Assembly: GCA_021292105.1 (NCBI GenBank)
Contig: CM037861.1
Location: forward strand, 27,087,110-27,151,109
Direction of reading: 5' to 3'
Length of the DNA: 64,000 nucleotides
DNA from: Anadara kagoshimensis
Lineage: Eukaryota > Mollusca > Bivalvia > Arcoida > Arcidae
The translations under genes were made by a program, and so were the position numbers. This document shows, piece after piece, positions 49,510-59,531 of the stretch. The number at the start of each line of letters is the position of its first letter. Within the stretch, counting starts at the first letter, position 1. The notes beneath the pieces were generated by a model. That model saw only the letters and a program-made list of their open reading frames with translations. It had not been told where the DNA came from and did not search any database.

Positions 49510-49745
49510 CACATCTTGATATAAATAGAATTATCTTGACTACGATTTTGTCTCACAAGTTATAACATCTTGATATAAATGAAATCATCAAAGACATGGA
49601 TTATACAATTCAAGAAATAATTATAGCTAGTGACATCTTGATATAAATGAAATAATCTTGATGCATATAATACAATCCAAGTAATATTTATTGGCATGAC
49701 CGATGACATTTTGATATAAGTGAAATTATTGTGAGATGTGAAGAT
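49510..49745 (+). repeat. four SINE-tail units in tandem
   Basis: ACATCTTGATATAAATGAAA or a close variant occurs near 49511, 49565, 49633 and 49706, spaced 54-73 bp. This is the conserved tail of the SINE at 46483-46795, here repeated without a head. Confidence 0.7.
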
Positions 49746-50249
49746 GTTTTGTAGCAATACTTAAGTACAATAATTAATAAATGTATAAAACTAAAGAGAA
49801 TGTATTGTCAACTTTTCAATAGTTTTTAAAAATGCAGCTTATTTCCTTTCAATAGTACATATAAAGAAAAGGGAAAATTATAGATTTAAAATTTCTCAGT
49901 TTGCTTGTTTCTGCGCATTTGTGATTACAAGTCTGGCTGTTATCCTTAAAACCCAACATAGTTTCCATCATCTGAAAGAAAGCACGTCTTTTATTTTCCA
50001 AACTATACACAGGATAGAATGGCTCTAGATCTTCTGTTTATTGTGTAACCAGTAGGTGATCTGACGATGAAACGCATTGAAATTAAAATTAAAAGCGAAA
50101 TTATATTCTTTGCTGCATTTTTCCCTTTCCTGTTACATTTGGGGATCATCCGACATGGCATTGGCTGACCGACAAGTTGGTCCCAGGATTGGAACCTGGT
50201 AGTTTCGATTCAAGCGAGACTAATAGAAAACAAACGATAAGAGGAATGT

Positions 50250-50332
50250 GGCGGACCGGGTATCTCAATCGGTAGAGCGTCCAGCTAGTATTAGAATGCT
50301 CTCGGGTTCGGGTCCCGGTTTAGCAGCTGCAT
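50250..50332 (+). mobile_element. tRNA-like SINE head
   Basis: ACCGGGTATCTCAATCGGTA then GAGCGTCCAGC resembles a tRNA D-arm/A box, and CTCGGGTTCGGGTCCCGG a T-arm/B box. The anticodon arm is irregular and the acceptor ends do not pair well, so this is a SINE head or tRNA pseudogene rather than a functional tRNA. Confidence 0.5.
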
Positions 50333-50406
50333 TTACCCTTTCCTGTTAGTACATAAAAAGTAACTATCCCCTCTTCCATTTATAAATGCTGTTATTATTT
50401 TTTCAT

Positions 50407-50442
50407 ATAATTATTATTATTATTATTATTATTATTATTTTA
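50407..50442. repeat. ATT microsatellite
   Basis: About ten TTA trinucleotides in a row. Confidence 0.85.
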
Positions 50443-51066
50443 ATGCATATTAACACATTTTCTGGATGGACCTATTTATCTATTTATTTAAATAAAATAA
50501 TTATTAATTATTTATTATAAATAAATAATATAAGTAAAAGTCTGAATTAGTTATTGTGAAAAATGATGTTTTTGAAATTCTCTAAAAATGATTCAATAAA
50601 TATTTATAAATTATGAGACTATCAGCTTCCTAAAACAAGGTGTGTATAAAATACACAACCACTGAAGCAGTAATAGGGTTGCTTGATATACAGGAAGCGT
50701 CAATATACATGTTAGTTAATAATAAGGGGATTAAGTACACTCCGACATATAACTAGTCAGTCAATTAAGGGCTTAATTACAGGTAACTCGTAAGTACGGG
50801 TATATAATGCGACACTTCCGTATATATATAGCAGTAGTTCTGAAGTTTGTTTGTTCACACATGACGTCACAGCTTGTTTTCGTACCTCCCGATTGAAGAG
50901 TTCCAAATGGCCCAAGGTTACGATTTTGATTTTTTAAACTTCAATATCTTTTTTATTTCGCGAATAAAATTGTGAAATTTTCAATATTATAATAATTTAC
51001 CATAAATTATCATATTTTGGTCAAATTGCTAGACTTCAGTATCCCTTTAAGGAAGTACATGGTACA

Positions 51067-52102
51067 CAGGGCCCCACAAACGCCGATAAGGTCATTCGGG
51101 GGTAAAAATCACCGCTAAAAAAAAAAAAAAAAAAAAAACTCATTCATAACCCCCCCCCCCCCCCCCCCCCCATCTTCTTCATTGGTTTATAGAGCTTTTT
51201 GGTGGAGCTTACATTTCGTCTGGAATGTTTCACACAGCAAAAATCTACTTTCAGATGCTTCCTTTCTTTCTTCATTTTATTCATGAAAAACTTTATTCAT
51301 CCCAACAGTCACCACAAAGTCGGGAAAGACTACAGCCTTTCTGTCACTATCATGATTATGTCCCTTTAATACATGTTTATTCAAAGCAGAGTGGATAACG
51401 ACTATTTGTCGGGTTAAAGTAAAAAAAATATGGCTGTCACATGTTTTACTGCTTACAAGGTCTTAATCATTAAAATCTGGGTTTATTTAGAAGAATATTA
51501 AGAGATCATGATTTTATTATCGTCATACAGCATTCCTATGAATAAGGAATATATAATAAGGTAATTTTGTTCATCTGCCTTGTGCAATACACATCGTTTG
51601 CCTACAGTAGCTCTGTTCCAGAACAGATGGAGATTTTCTTTTTTGTGCCAAATATTCAAATAGGATTCGAATAACAGCCAACTAATATTCAAATGCCTAA
51701 TTTGGTATTCTTTTCAGCTCTTTTGTTTCACCTCGCTGTTTGAATCATCTCCTTAAAACATGAAACAAGGCATAAATAAACTGAGGCCTCGTAAGGTATT
51801 TTGTTTACACAGTTTGTTGAACACACGTGGTCTCGGTAATAATTAAGTGATTAGAGGATTAACTCTGGTGCTGATTATTCACAGGCAATGATTAATTAAT
51901 TATCACACCGATTGTACACCTGTGGGACACGTGGCTTCATCTTAAAGTCTTGTGTGATTTCTCGATCGTGAACTAATCTTAATTAACAAGACAAAGTTTA
52001 GAAGGTTTATAGGGGGAAAAACCGAATGACCGAATTTCAATTCGGCGTTTTATTTGCCAATTCGGTGATTTTTAGCCGATTTTGGCGATTTGTGGGGCCC
52101 TG
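51067..52102. mobile_element. hAT non-autonomous transposon with perfect 8-bp TSD
   Basis: Begins CAGGGCCCCACAAACGCC and ends GGCGATTTGTGGGGCCCTG, an inverted pair with one or two mismatches. A longer arm adds TTCGGTCATTCGG/GTAAAAATCACCG-like matches. Both sides carry ATGGTACA (51059-51066 and 52103-52110), a perfect 8-bp target duplication, the signature of hAT transposition. CAGGGCCCC is a typical hAT-style terminus. No transposase frame in 1036 bp. It sits 20 bp from the TTAA-flanked element, in the same IQCE intron. The intact TSD suggests a fairly recent insertion. Confidence 0.9.
51117..51172. repeat. A homopolymer and C homopolymer
   Basis: A run of about 22 A and then, after CTCATTCATAA, a run of about 20 C, inside the hAT element. 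The lengths are likely unreliable. Confidence 0.8.
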
Positions 52103-52110
52103 ATGGTACA

Positions 52111-53000
52111 TGTTTATATTTAGTTTCTAGACAAATTTTCCCTCAGTACACATGTACTTGTTTCTATTTCTCAAAAAATATGTATGCCTCCAGGGTGTTT
52201 GTAAAGTTATTTCTGTAAAGAATTTGTTTTCTGTACTAGTTTTATCATTTTTTTAAATTATAGAACATAATGATAACTAAGTTTTCAAATAATGGTCAGA
52301 TAACCAAATTGGTCATGGGAATGGCATTTAACTAGTTGCATCTGCTTGAACTTCAAGTATACTATAATATTCTAGTTTCTTGTCGTTTTTACCAGGAAGG
52401 TATAGTGAATTCTGTTTTTCAGTTTCTCTTAAAAGTAGAGCTTATAATGTAAATGAAAATATTTCTATGAATTAATGACTTTGTCTGTTAGAGTTAATTT
52501 TCTGCATTAATAACTTTTTGCAACCACATTTATAGAATATGTATCCTTTGTTGTTTGATCAAATGAGATTGTTTACAAAACTCTAAACTGCAACATGTAG
52601 TCAAACAATTCTCACCATTTCAATAAATATTACAAGTACAATAATTATAGATAACATATTTTTGATGACCATCATTGCTTGCCTCTGCAGGGCTCAAAGT
52701 GACTTTTTAAATTTAGGAGCGTGTGTAGCTTTATCAATACTTTTCAGATGCCAATCATAAATGTATGTTGCCAAAAGTTGCTGTTCTTATTACAAAAAAA
52801 AAAACCTGTCACAAATAAAAATTTTAGTTGCCAAGGCACCTATTTTAGTCATACCTTATATATAGCCCTGCTCTATTGAAGTATGGATCTTTATTTCTAT
52901 AATCCTATTGGTGTCAGTAGCAAACTACATAACAAATAGTTGCTCCAATCCATGTACAGAAATATTACATCGTGAACTTTATTACAATTTTTTCTTTCAG
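52111..53000. other. IQCE intron, no further feature
   Basis: AT-rich intronic DNA up to the polypyrimidine tract TTTTTTCTTTCAG at 52988-53000. Confidence 0.5.
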
Positions 53001-53090
53001 TGGGTTTATATACTTCAAGAAAACCAGAGAGTCCTCGACATAAAACTCCTACAGAATATTTTGTAGATACACTCCGAAAAACAGGCTGTG
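53001..53090 (+). CDS. IQCE: IQCE exon
   Basis: Bounded by TTTTTTCTTTCAG and GTG|GTATGT. The frame reads GLYTSRKPESPRHKTPTEYF, then VDTLRKTGC. It is rich in S, P and K as expected for the flexible N-terminal part. Phase 1 in and phase 1 out. The junction with the preceding exon spells ATG; this could be an internal Met or, less likely, the true start. Confidence 0.7.
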
Positions 53091-53224
53091 GTATGTATTG
53101 TTCATGTAATATTATAAACCTGTCTGTAAAATATCTCCTAATCTTAATTATTTTCTTTTTAAAGAGCCTAGAAAGAAATTTGTTAATACATGTATATCTA
53201 GGTGTATTGTAAATTGCTGAGGCA

Positions 53225-53410
53225 TATATTTAGTTTTCAAAAAATTTTAAAATTTAATATTAGTAGCTAAATTTACAAAATTTGTGAAAATAGAGTCCTT
53301 TTTAAAGCATTTTTCTTAAATTTGCTGAAATAGGTTATTTTTTTTAAAGAATTTCTTAAAATTAGTAGCCAATGGCAATGAAATGAAATGAATGAAAACA
53401 TAGTAAAAAT
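53225..53410 (+). repeat. TAGTAGCCAATGGC dispersed repeat
   Basis: ATTAGTAGCTAAATTTACAA, then TTTGTGAAAATAGAGTCCTT, TTAAATTTGCTGAAATAGG and ATTAGTAGCCAATGGC. Sister copies lie at 55590-55775 and, inverted, at 63505-63705. All lie in IQCE introns. Confidence 0.7.
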
Positions 53411-53570
53411 AATGTCACAGATGCCATATCAAATGTATAGACTCAGATTTTAGAAATAATTACAACCATGTCTAGTTTGTAATTATTCAAGATATCAAAC
53501 AGACCAGCCTATACAACATTGTCAGCAATTAGCGAACTTTTACTGATACAAAAATCATACTTTTTTACAG

Positions 53571-53717
53571 GTATAAGTACAGAAAGTACAAACAACAGCA
53601 TGTCTGGCTTACGGAGGATGGGAGACAAAGAAATGGCTTACTTAAGTACATCTAATTTTTTACGACAGAAAACGGGAAGAGAAAAACCAACCAAAAACAA
53701 ATATGATAATCCGACAA
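53571..53717 (+). CDS. IQCE: IQCE exon
   Basis: A 147-bp exon after TTTTTTACAG, ending CAA|GTAAGT, a consensus donor. It reads ISTESTNNSMSGLRRMGDKE, MAYLSTSNFLRQKTGREKP and TKNKYDNPT. Serine/threonine-rich, basic at the end, no known domain. Phase is consistent on both sides, with no frame break. Confidence 0.75.
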
Positions 53718-53742
53718 GTAAGTCCTTAAATTAGACTCAATT

Positions 53743-54012
53743 TGTATGTGGGAAGTTGTGGGTTTGAACCCCAGCTGGGATTGAACCAAGACTCGAAAAT
53801 AGGTAATGACTGTTCTTTCGCCAAGCACTTGGCATTTAAAATAAAAGTCACAGGGTCCTTCAGAAGTTACCTTAGAATCCAATACTCTGTGTCATGGCAG
53901 GCATGGCATCCTTAGTGTACATTGCCCTGAGCGCACTGCAAAGGTAAAGGTACCACTTCACCTTTAATGGTGACATCTCGATATAAGTAAAACTCTATTC
54001 AATCAATCAACC
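53743..54012 (+). mobile_element. tRNA-derived SINE, head-truncated
   Basis: GGGAAGTTGTGGGTTTGAAC (B-box-like), GACCAAGACTCGAAAATAGG, GCCAAGCACTTGGC, CTGTGTCATGGCAGGCATGG, then CACTTCACCTTTAATGGTGA and CATCTCGATATAAGTAAAAC. Same family as 46483-46795. Confidence 0.75.
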
Positions 54013-54087
54013 AACCTTAAATTAGAAATATTAGATTTACAGTAACATTTATTAGAATCGAAAGCTTATGGTAAAAGTAAAAATTTC

Positions 54088-54290
54088 TGCCACTTCACCT
54101 ATAGCTGGTGATATCTCAATATAAGAGAACCTCATTCAGTCAGTCACCTTAAAATTAAAAATACCATATTAGATTTACAATAGCATGTACTTGAATCAAA
54201 AGTTTATGGTAAAGGTAAAAATTTCTGCCACTTCACCTATGGCTGGTGATATCTCGATATAGATGAAACTTCATTCAATCAGTCGACCTT
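54088..54290 (+). repeat. two SINE-tail tandem copies
   Basis: CTGCCACTTCACCTATAGCT with ATATCTCAATATAAGAGAA, then again CTGCCACTTCACCTATGGCT with ATATCTCGATATAGATGAAA about 136 bp later. The linking phrase ACCATATTAGATTTACAATA is also repeated. The SINE tail plus flank has been tandemly copied. Confidence 0.75.
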
Positions 54291-54517
54291 AAATGAAAAA
54301 TACCATATTAGATTTACAATAACATGTACTAGAATCATAAGTATATGCTAGGTGTGGTTAAGAAAGGCCTACAAATGTATTTCATACCCTTGGTCGTAAC
54401 ATCATTGTTAACTTTGAGGTCGACAACAAATGTCTAATGCTTGACAGATGTTTTAAGATTCTGGTTTGAAGTCAATTTGATTCACTGATATTAGATTATT
54501 TTGTATTTTTTTTACAG

Positions 54518-54591
54518 CAAAGCCACCATCAGGTACTCCAGCATACAAGTCTCCCGAGGAGTATTATGATCAAATCTTGGAGCTCAAAAAG
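54518..54591 (+). CDS. IQCE: IQCE exon, start of conserved coiled coil
   Basis: Follows TTTTTTTACAG and ends AAG|GTGATT. It reads KPPSGTPAYKSPEEYYDQI then LELKK. GTPAYKSPEEYYDQILELKK corresponds to the GTPVYREKEDMYDEIIELKK stretch of vertebrate IQCE (recalled), the strongest single match identifying the gene. The exon ends in phase 0. Confidence 0.9.
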
Positions 54592-54616
54592 GTGATTATA
54601 TTTACAATATTACATA

Positions 54617-54807
54617 TACAGTAAAACCTCAATTCATCGCCACCATTTGTTCAGTTAAATTTCGGCGTGATATAGGGGTTTGGTGATAAATTGGGAGAGG
54701 CCGATAACATAAAACATAAACAAAATGGATTTTGGGACTTCAAAATAGTGTGGCGATAAGTGAGGTGGCGAAGTTATTGATGGGCATTATAAAGAGATTT
54801 TACTGTA
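54617..54807. mobile_element. MITE, TACAGTAAAACCTC ends
   Basis: TACAGTAAAACCTC at the left and GAGATTTTACTGTA at the right, a 14-bp inverted pair with one mismatch, 191 bp apart, bordered by TA. The interior contains TTGGTGATAAATTGGGAGAG and GTGGCGATAAGTGAGGTGGC. It starts 25 bp after the exon donor. Confidence 0.75.
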
Positions 54808-55279
54808 TATTAATAATAAAAGGTCAGAAAATGTAGATATACATCAAGTGTCACATCGCCAATGATAAAAATACCATGAAATCATCAATTTTGCATGGTG
54901 TACCAATTTTTTGTTGTTTTCATGGAAACATTGACCCACAAATTTACATGTCAACAAAATAGTTTATATAACAAACTTTCCTTAATCCACAAATTTACCA
55001 CTTCACAAAATGGTATTTTTTCCTAAAACTCTGATAATTGATTCCACAGTAACATCCATTTTCAGTTTTAAGTTTTTTTTTTAATGAGCAAGATGTATAG
55101 AGCTGCACTGGTTTTTTTTATCAAAACAATCATTTAGCAGCAGAGAAATTAATTCAGATGATCTCATTAAAGTGATTGACAACTTCTACAACAGTTTTTA
55201 AAAATTTGACTTTTTTCCTTATTTCTAAATGGATTTTGTCAAAAATATTTATTTCATATTCATCATTTTCTCTTAACAG

Positions 55280-55356
55280 CAAATCCAGGGTCTGCATCAA
55301 GATAATGCGGCACTGAAAGCAAAAGTCAGGCGTACTGAAGAAGATAATATCAAAAG
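55280..55356 (+). CDS. IQCE: IQCE exon, coiled coil
   Basis: Follows TTCTCTTAACAG and ends AG|GTAATA. It reads QIQGLHQDNAALKAKVRRTE then EDNIK, the charged heptad-like segment that in vertebrates reads MRTKLRRLEEEN. Phase 0 in, phase 2 out. Confidence 0.88.
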
Positions 55357-55384
55357 GTAATAATTATTCTCTGTTTATTGTTAT

Positions 55385-55480
55385 ACCCTTTGCAAATGAA
55401 GTTTAGGGGGTATATAGGAATCACCCTGTCTATCTGTCAAGCCATTCATCTGTCCCAATATCATGTCCGCTCCATATTAT
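55385..55480 (+). repeat. GGGGGTATATAGGAATCACC dispersed repeat
   Basis: TTTGCAAATGAAGTTTAGGG, GGTATATAGGAATCACC and TCTATCTGTCAAGCC. A second copy lies at 59758-59840. Confidence 0.5.
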
Positions 55481-55589
55481 ATCTTCCATGTCTATGGATG
55501 AATTTTGATCAAACTTTGCACAAATTTTTACTAACATGAAACGAATTGTCACATACCTAATTTTGGTGCATAGGATTCATGACCCAATG

Positions 55590-55775
55590 ACTAAACTAGG
55601 TTTCCATAAATTTAAAATAATTAGTAGCCAGATTTCCAAAATTTGTGAAAATATAGTCCTTTTTAAATTATTTTGCCACAAATTTGCTAAAATAAGTTAC
55701 TTTTTGAAAGAATTCCTCAGAAATTAGTAGCCAATGGCGATTTTGGCTACCAGGAATGGAAACATAGACTAAAGC
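55590..55775 (+). repeat. TAGTAGCCAATGGC dispersed repeat, complete copy
   Basis: TAGGTTTCCATAAATTT, TAGTAGCCAGATTTCC, TTTGTGAAAATATAGTCCTT, TAGTAGCCAATGGCGATTTT and GGAATGGAAACATAG. The ends GTTTCCAT and ATGGAAAC are inverted, so the unit may be a small transposon. Confidence 0.7.
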
Positions 55776-55779
55776 TTTG

Positions 55780-56840
55780 TGGGAAGTGTAAGTCAGATTC
55801 ACTGATAGTTCTAATCCCGCCTCACATAATGTTGAAGTATTTTGTGATACCCCCTGTTTTTATTGACAAGAGTGTTTATGACCATCTGTCTGTTCTCTGG
55901 TGGTGTGCAAATGATAACCTGAAATCAGATCTAGAGCAAATCAATAATTTTTTCACAATCGTTTAGTAATATGAATTATGAAAGTTTAAATTTCATCACA
56001 GTTGTATTGTAATGACTCAAAATTGACTTTTTGAGATATGTTTGTAATAACGGTACAACAACCATACCTTTCATTATTGCCCAAAACTGTTAACATTTCA
56101 ACATTACTATTTAAACACAGGCAAAATATCCTTTTAGTAGGAAAATAATACTGAAAGCAAAGATCTTGACTCACAAAATTTATGGTAATGAAATTTGCAA
56201 GTCATCTTCAAAAATTTCAGTTTTTAGCATACCTACACAAAGTGTAGAAAAGCTTATAACAAACCTCCAGTATAAGCAATAAAAAGGAGCTTTCTGCATT
56301 TCAATGTTCAAATTGTTTTATTAACTATACTTAGGGATGAGCTAAACTGTTTCTCTGTAAGCTGTGTGAAAAAAATCTACCGGTATACTGTTTCCATAAT
56401 GGGGTTTACCCCTGTACCATGTGATCAATACCTCTTAACGTTTGTGTAGAATGTTTTGGAAAATGTTGACATCACAAACTCTCGGAATAACACCATTTTT
56501 ACGGGAAAACGGCATCTTTTGCGATTCCATATCCATTAAAAATAAGAGCTCGGCACAAACATTAGAGGGTATCACGTGGTACAGCAGCAAATCCCATTGA
56601 TAAAAAAATCAAAATTTAAACAAATTTCTCTGATATGAAACACTCATCTCACTTCACCTATCCTCTTCGTGCCCACGGGCACATATGTCCTCAATACACC
56701 TTCTCTATTATGCTCTGTCTTTGGCAGTTGCCTTTGCTGATACCCACCCAGCTCTTCCATCCTAGTTGTATCCATTCTTTTTTCTGTTATGATATAAACA
56801 CTAGTTAATTCTAAATTGATATGTAAATGTATATTATCTT
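55780..56840. other. IQCE intron, no further feature
   Basis: No exon or repeat terminus recognised. A 108-codon minus-strand frame at 56644-56970 spans the next IQCE exon and is not supported. Confidence 0.5.
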
Positions 56841-56845
56841 TGCAG

Positions 56846-56880
56846 GAAAAAGAAATTGGAGTCTCCTTGATCCTACAAAG
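56846..56880 (+). CDS. IQCE: IQCE exon with a frame break
   Basis: A short exon between ATCTTTGCAG and AAAG|GTGAGA. Entering in phase 2 it reads KKKLES and then hits TGA. In the frame needed by the next exon the same bases read SLLDPTK. Vertebrate IQCE has QIEQLLDPS here, so the intended product is clearly LESLLDPTK with two bases missing (or one extra). A downstream alternative acceptor at 56851-56852 would give RNWSLLDPTK without a frameshift but fits the family less well. One of five exons with such a break. Confidence 0.75.
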
Positions 56881-56954
56881 GTGAGAATTAGATGATTTAC
56901 TGTGAGATACTAGGGATAAAATGGATTGGATTAAAAAATAATTCTCAGGCCTCT

Positions 56955-57275
56955 GAAGTGAATATACCACTACGGTAGCTCAGATTGTAGAGTGCTTGCT
57001 CTCTAAGTCAAGTCGGAAGTCTTGGATTTGAACCCCGACTGGGTTTGACCCAAGACTTGAAAGTGGGTTGTGACTGGGTAGCACTCGGCATTACGAAATA
57101 AAAGTCACAGTTCTTTAGATGGGAACTTAAAAAAAAAGGCTCTGTGTGCCGGTAGCCAAGGCACAATAAAGAACCCTGCTGTATAATGCCATTAGTGTAA
57201 CGCACAGACATAATTTCTGTACCTTTGCCTATTGCTGGTGATGTAACAATATAAGTGAAATATTCACATTAAACA
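56955..57275 (+). mobile_element. tRNA-derived SINE, near full length
   Basis: CTACGGTAGCTCAGATTGTA and GAGTGCTTGCTC (A-box region), GGATTTGAACCCCGAC (B box), GACCCAAGACTTGAAAG, GCACTCGGCATTACG, then CCAAGGCACAATAAAGAACC and GCTGGTGATGTAACAATATA with GTGAAAT. The best preserved head of the family in this window. Confidence 0.8.
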
Positions 57276-57579
57276 CAATTACTCAAATAAACTCTGAAAG
57301 TAAATAATCATATTCTTACATTTAACTTGTTTTTGTTGATGCCATACTGGATAGGTGCTATATTGAGATACTGTTTTTTGTTTAAATTTTAATAAATCAC
57401 AATACTCAATCTTAACATTTTAAAGGGAGATTAATATGAAGACATATTTACAGCAAACTTAATGTTGACTGCTATGAGACGTTTATGTATTTTGTTGTGT
57501 TTTTAAGGCCGTGTTTGATTTGTTATAATAGATAAAGTCAATATTCATACATGATATAAATTTGACTTTTTTTTTACAG

Positions 57580-57701
57580 AGTGAAGAATTAAGACGTACA
57601 TTAGGAGATAAACGGTCAGATTCTGGATCTGTTATTCACAGTTTAAAACAGAAAATCTTAAAATTAGAAACACAATTAAAAGACAAGGAAACATCTTATT
57701 C
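57580..57701 (+). CDS. IQCE: IQCE exon, core coiled coil
   Basis: Follows TTTTTTTTTACAG and ends TC|GTAAGT. It reads SEELRRTLGDKRSDSGSVIH, then SLKQKILKLETQLKDKETSY. It matches the vertebrate segment RTLAEKRPD...VINGLKQRILKLEQQ closely, and is fully open. Phase 0 in, phase 2 out. A 23-bp tandem duplication directly follows the donor. Confidence 0.92.
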
Positions 57702-57745
57702 GTAAGTATATTATGGTCATCTCGTTAGTATATTATGGTCATTTC
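57702..57745. repeat. ~23-bp tandem duplication after a splice donor
   Basis: GTAAGTATATTATGGTCATC then TCGTTAGTATATTATGGTCA: the intron start is duplicated, with the second GT decayed to GTTAGT. Confidence 0.75.
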
Positions 57746-57789
57746 CATGAAGTACTGTAGATTACTTTTTTTATCGTGAGAGATTTATT

Positions 57790-58465
57790 AACGCATAATT
57801 TTGTGAGGACTCTCAGTCACCAATTCATATATCATGCAGATATTTCCAGAATTGCGAAAATTGACTATAACTGTGGAAGTTGTATATAACATGACAAGAC
57901 TTCTTAGAAAAGGGAGATAAATGCCTATTAATTGTGAATTTTTATATTCACATGGATTGTGGTCCTGCATTTACATATTCACGAAATTATGGTTAGGGAT
58001 CAGCACATGAAATGTGATACTCATGAATTTAAAGTAATCTACATAATAGAAGAATTCATATGATATCCCTGGTGTGAGATTTAGCATTAATGTTCACTGA
58101 AAATTTTCAGTTAAAGCTCTTTGATGTACTACCGTAAATGTGATGGTTAGATACACTTTTATTTTGACTTCCCTTGTGTATATTGTACATGTTTTTGTAA
58201 CAGTCAATTATAAAACAGAAAACTTCTTTTTAAACGTCTTTTTAATTACAAATGTACTAAAACTTGTGTCATACCCCTGAAGCAATGGATAAATGTTGAA
58301 GTTTTTGATAATTTTTTTATAGGCTATCAGTTTCCGTTATATTTTTCAATTGTCATGATTCCTATTGGTGTCTTTGAGGTCACACTTTTGTTGGAGACCT
58401 TGTACAGTAACTAAATATTATTGTGAATTTTATTATAATATATTATTTTGTCTTTTAATTTCTGT
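57790..58465. other. IQCE intron, no further feature
   Basis: No supported repeat or exon until the tract TTTCTGTTTCAG at 58459-58470. Confidence 0.5.
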
Positions 58466-58470
58466 TTCAG

Positions 58471-58591
58471 AAAATTGCAGAGTGACCTAAAAGCATCAAA
58501 AATAGAAAATGAAAGTACAATTAGAGACTTGCTTCCAAGAAATTGTACGCCTTCAGATGTCTAAAGATACCGGTGTTCATAAATCAAACAG
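58471..58591 (+). CDS. IQCE: IQCE exon with a frame break
   Basis: Starts in frame as KLQSDLKASKIENE, matching vertebrate KLQTDMKTTNLEE. That frame then runs to a TAA at 58562-58564. In another frame the following bases read VQLETCFQEIVRLQMSKDTG then VHKSNR, which matches vertebrate METYYEEVHRLQ. The switch lies at GAAAATGAAAGTACAA (about 58513-58528). Two extra A bases would restore a collinear KIENEKVQLET. The donor AACAG|GTACAC is intact. Confidence 0.8.
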
Positions 58592-58646
58592 GTACACTAA
58601 ATAAACTTTAGATAAGATAAGGAAGTGTGTGCTTATAGATCAGTGT

Positions 58647-58827
58647 ACAGTCAAACCTGTCTATAAAGGCCACCCAAGGGAACCAGTTTAAGTGTCTTTT
58701 ATGGGCAGGTGGTCCTTATATACAGGTTCAAATTACATGTATAAAGACCAGTTGGGATAAAATTTTACTGACCTTGAAAACTAGGTGGGATCTATATAAA
58801 GGTTGCCTTTATAGCAGGTTTGACTGT
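58647..58827. mobile_element. MITE, TACAGTCAAACCTG family
   Basis: ACAGTCAAACCTGTCTATAA and AGGCCACC at the left; GCCTTTATAGCAGGTTTGAC then TGT at the right. About 181 bp, no coding capacity. Sister copies at 61621-61802 and 11601-11804. Confidence 0.8.
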
Positions 58828-58841
58828 TTATCACTGTGTAG

Positions 58842-59000
58842 GTTCAAATCCCACTTGGGCAGATCCTAGGGTGAGAAAGTTTCTGAGTTTGCTTGCAGAA
58901 GGTCATTGGTTTTCTCTGGGCACTCAAGTTTTTCTCCACCATCCCAGAACTGACCATCTCGATATAAGTGAAAGAATCTTGACTGGGTAGTGAAACAACT
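58842..59000 (+). mobile_element. tRNA-derived SINE fragment
   Basis: GGTTCAAATCCCACTTGGGC (B-box-like) followed by GAACTGACCATCTCGATATA and AGTGAAAGAATCTTGACTGG. The middle of the element is deleted. Confidence 0.6.
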
Positions 59001-59182
59001 TTTCTCAACTCTACAAATAAGATTTGAACCTAGATTCAAGTGGATTTTCTTAGAGGTGGTCATTTGTATGTGATTATCCAGGTGCATTCTCTTTGTGTTG
59101 ATAAACATAGTTCTAATTTTGGACCCTGACTGGTTAGCCACTATTTAGTCTTAGCCACTATTTAGTCAGTAAGTAAAAGTAC

Positions 59183-59366
59183 TATAGGTCATTCACAATC
59201 TGATTGCAATGTTTGTAATGAGTCAATTTTAGTATTATGGTGGTTGCAACAAATAAAAGCGTGAAAAACTGTGAATGTATACATACATTTACACAATGTT
59301 ATTATCTGTTTGTGTAGCCTCATCTGTGTTTATTAGACTCTGCCATCAGATTGTGAATGATCTATA
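59183..59366. mobile_element. MITE, TATAGGTCATTCACAATC ends
   Basis: TATAGGTCATTCACAATCTG at the left; CAGATTGTGAATGATCTATA at the right. Arms of about 22 bp with one mismatch, 184 bp apart, TA-rich border. No coding capacity. Confidence 0.8.
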
Positions 59367-59531
59367 TAATTTTCATTTATCTTAAACACTTGGAACAAAG
59401 CATTATAAGAAAAATTATCTTTAGAAGCATTTTGTCCGAATATCAAGGTTTACATATTCATGCATATATAGGCACTGACAGATAGTTTTGATGTAAAGGT
59501 GATCACTTAGACCTATTCTTTTCTCTTGCAG

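Larger units (their letters stand above)
48358..51046. mobile_element. TTAA-flanked (piggyBac-type) non-autonomous transposon
   Basis: Inverted ends AGGGATACTGAAGTCT at 48358 and AGACTTCAGTATCCCT ending at 51046, each bordered by TTAA (48354-48357 and 51047-51050), the target site of piggyBac elements. The similarity extends inward: TGACCAAA at both ends, and CTGTGACGTCAGTGTGAAC near 48525 against the inverted form of CACACATGACGTCACAG near 50857. The arms are therefore close to 190 bp. No transposase frame is present in the 2689 bp. The interior holds SINE tails, a tRNA-like head and an ATT microsatellite. Confidence 0.8.

Noticed and set aside
50250..50332. Functional tRNA gene
   Set aside because: A- and B-box-like segments are present but the anticodon arm is irregular, the acceptor ends do not pair, and it lies inside a transposon.
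57008..57211. 67-codon minus-strand frame
   Set aside because: It is the antisense of a SINE copy.
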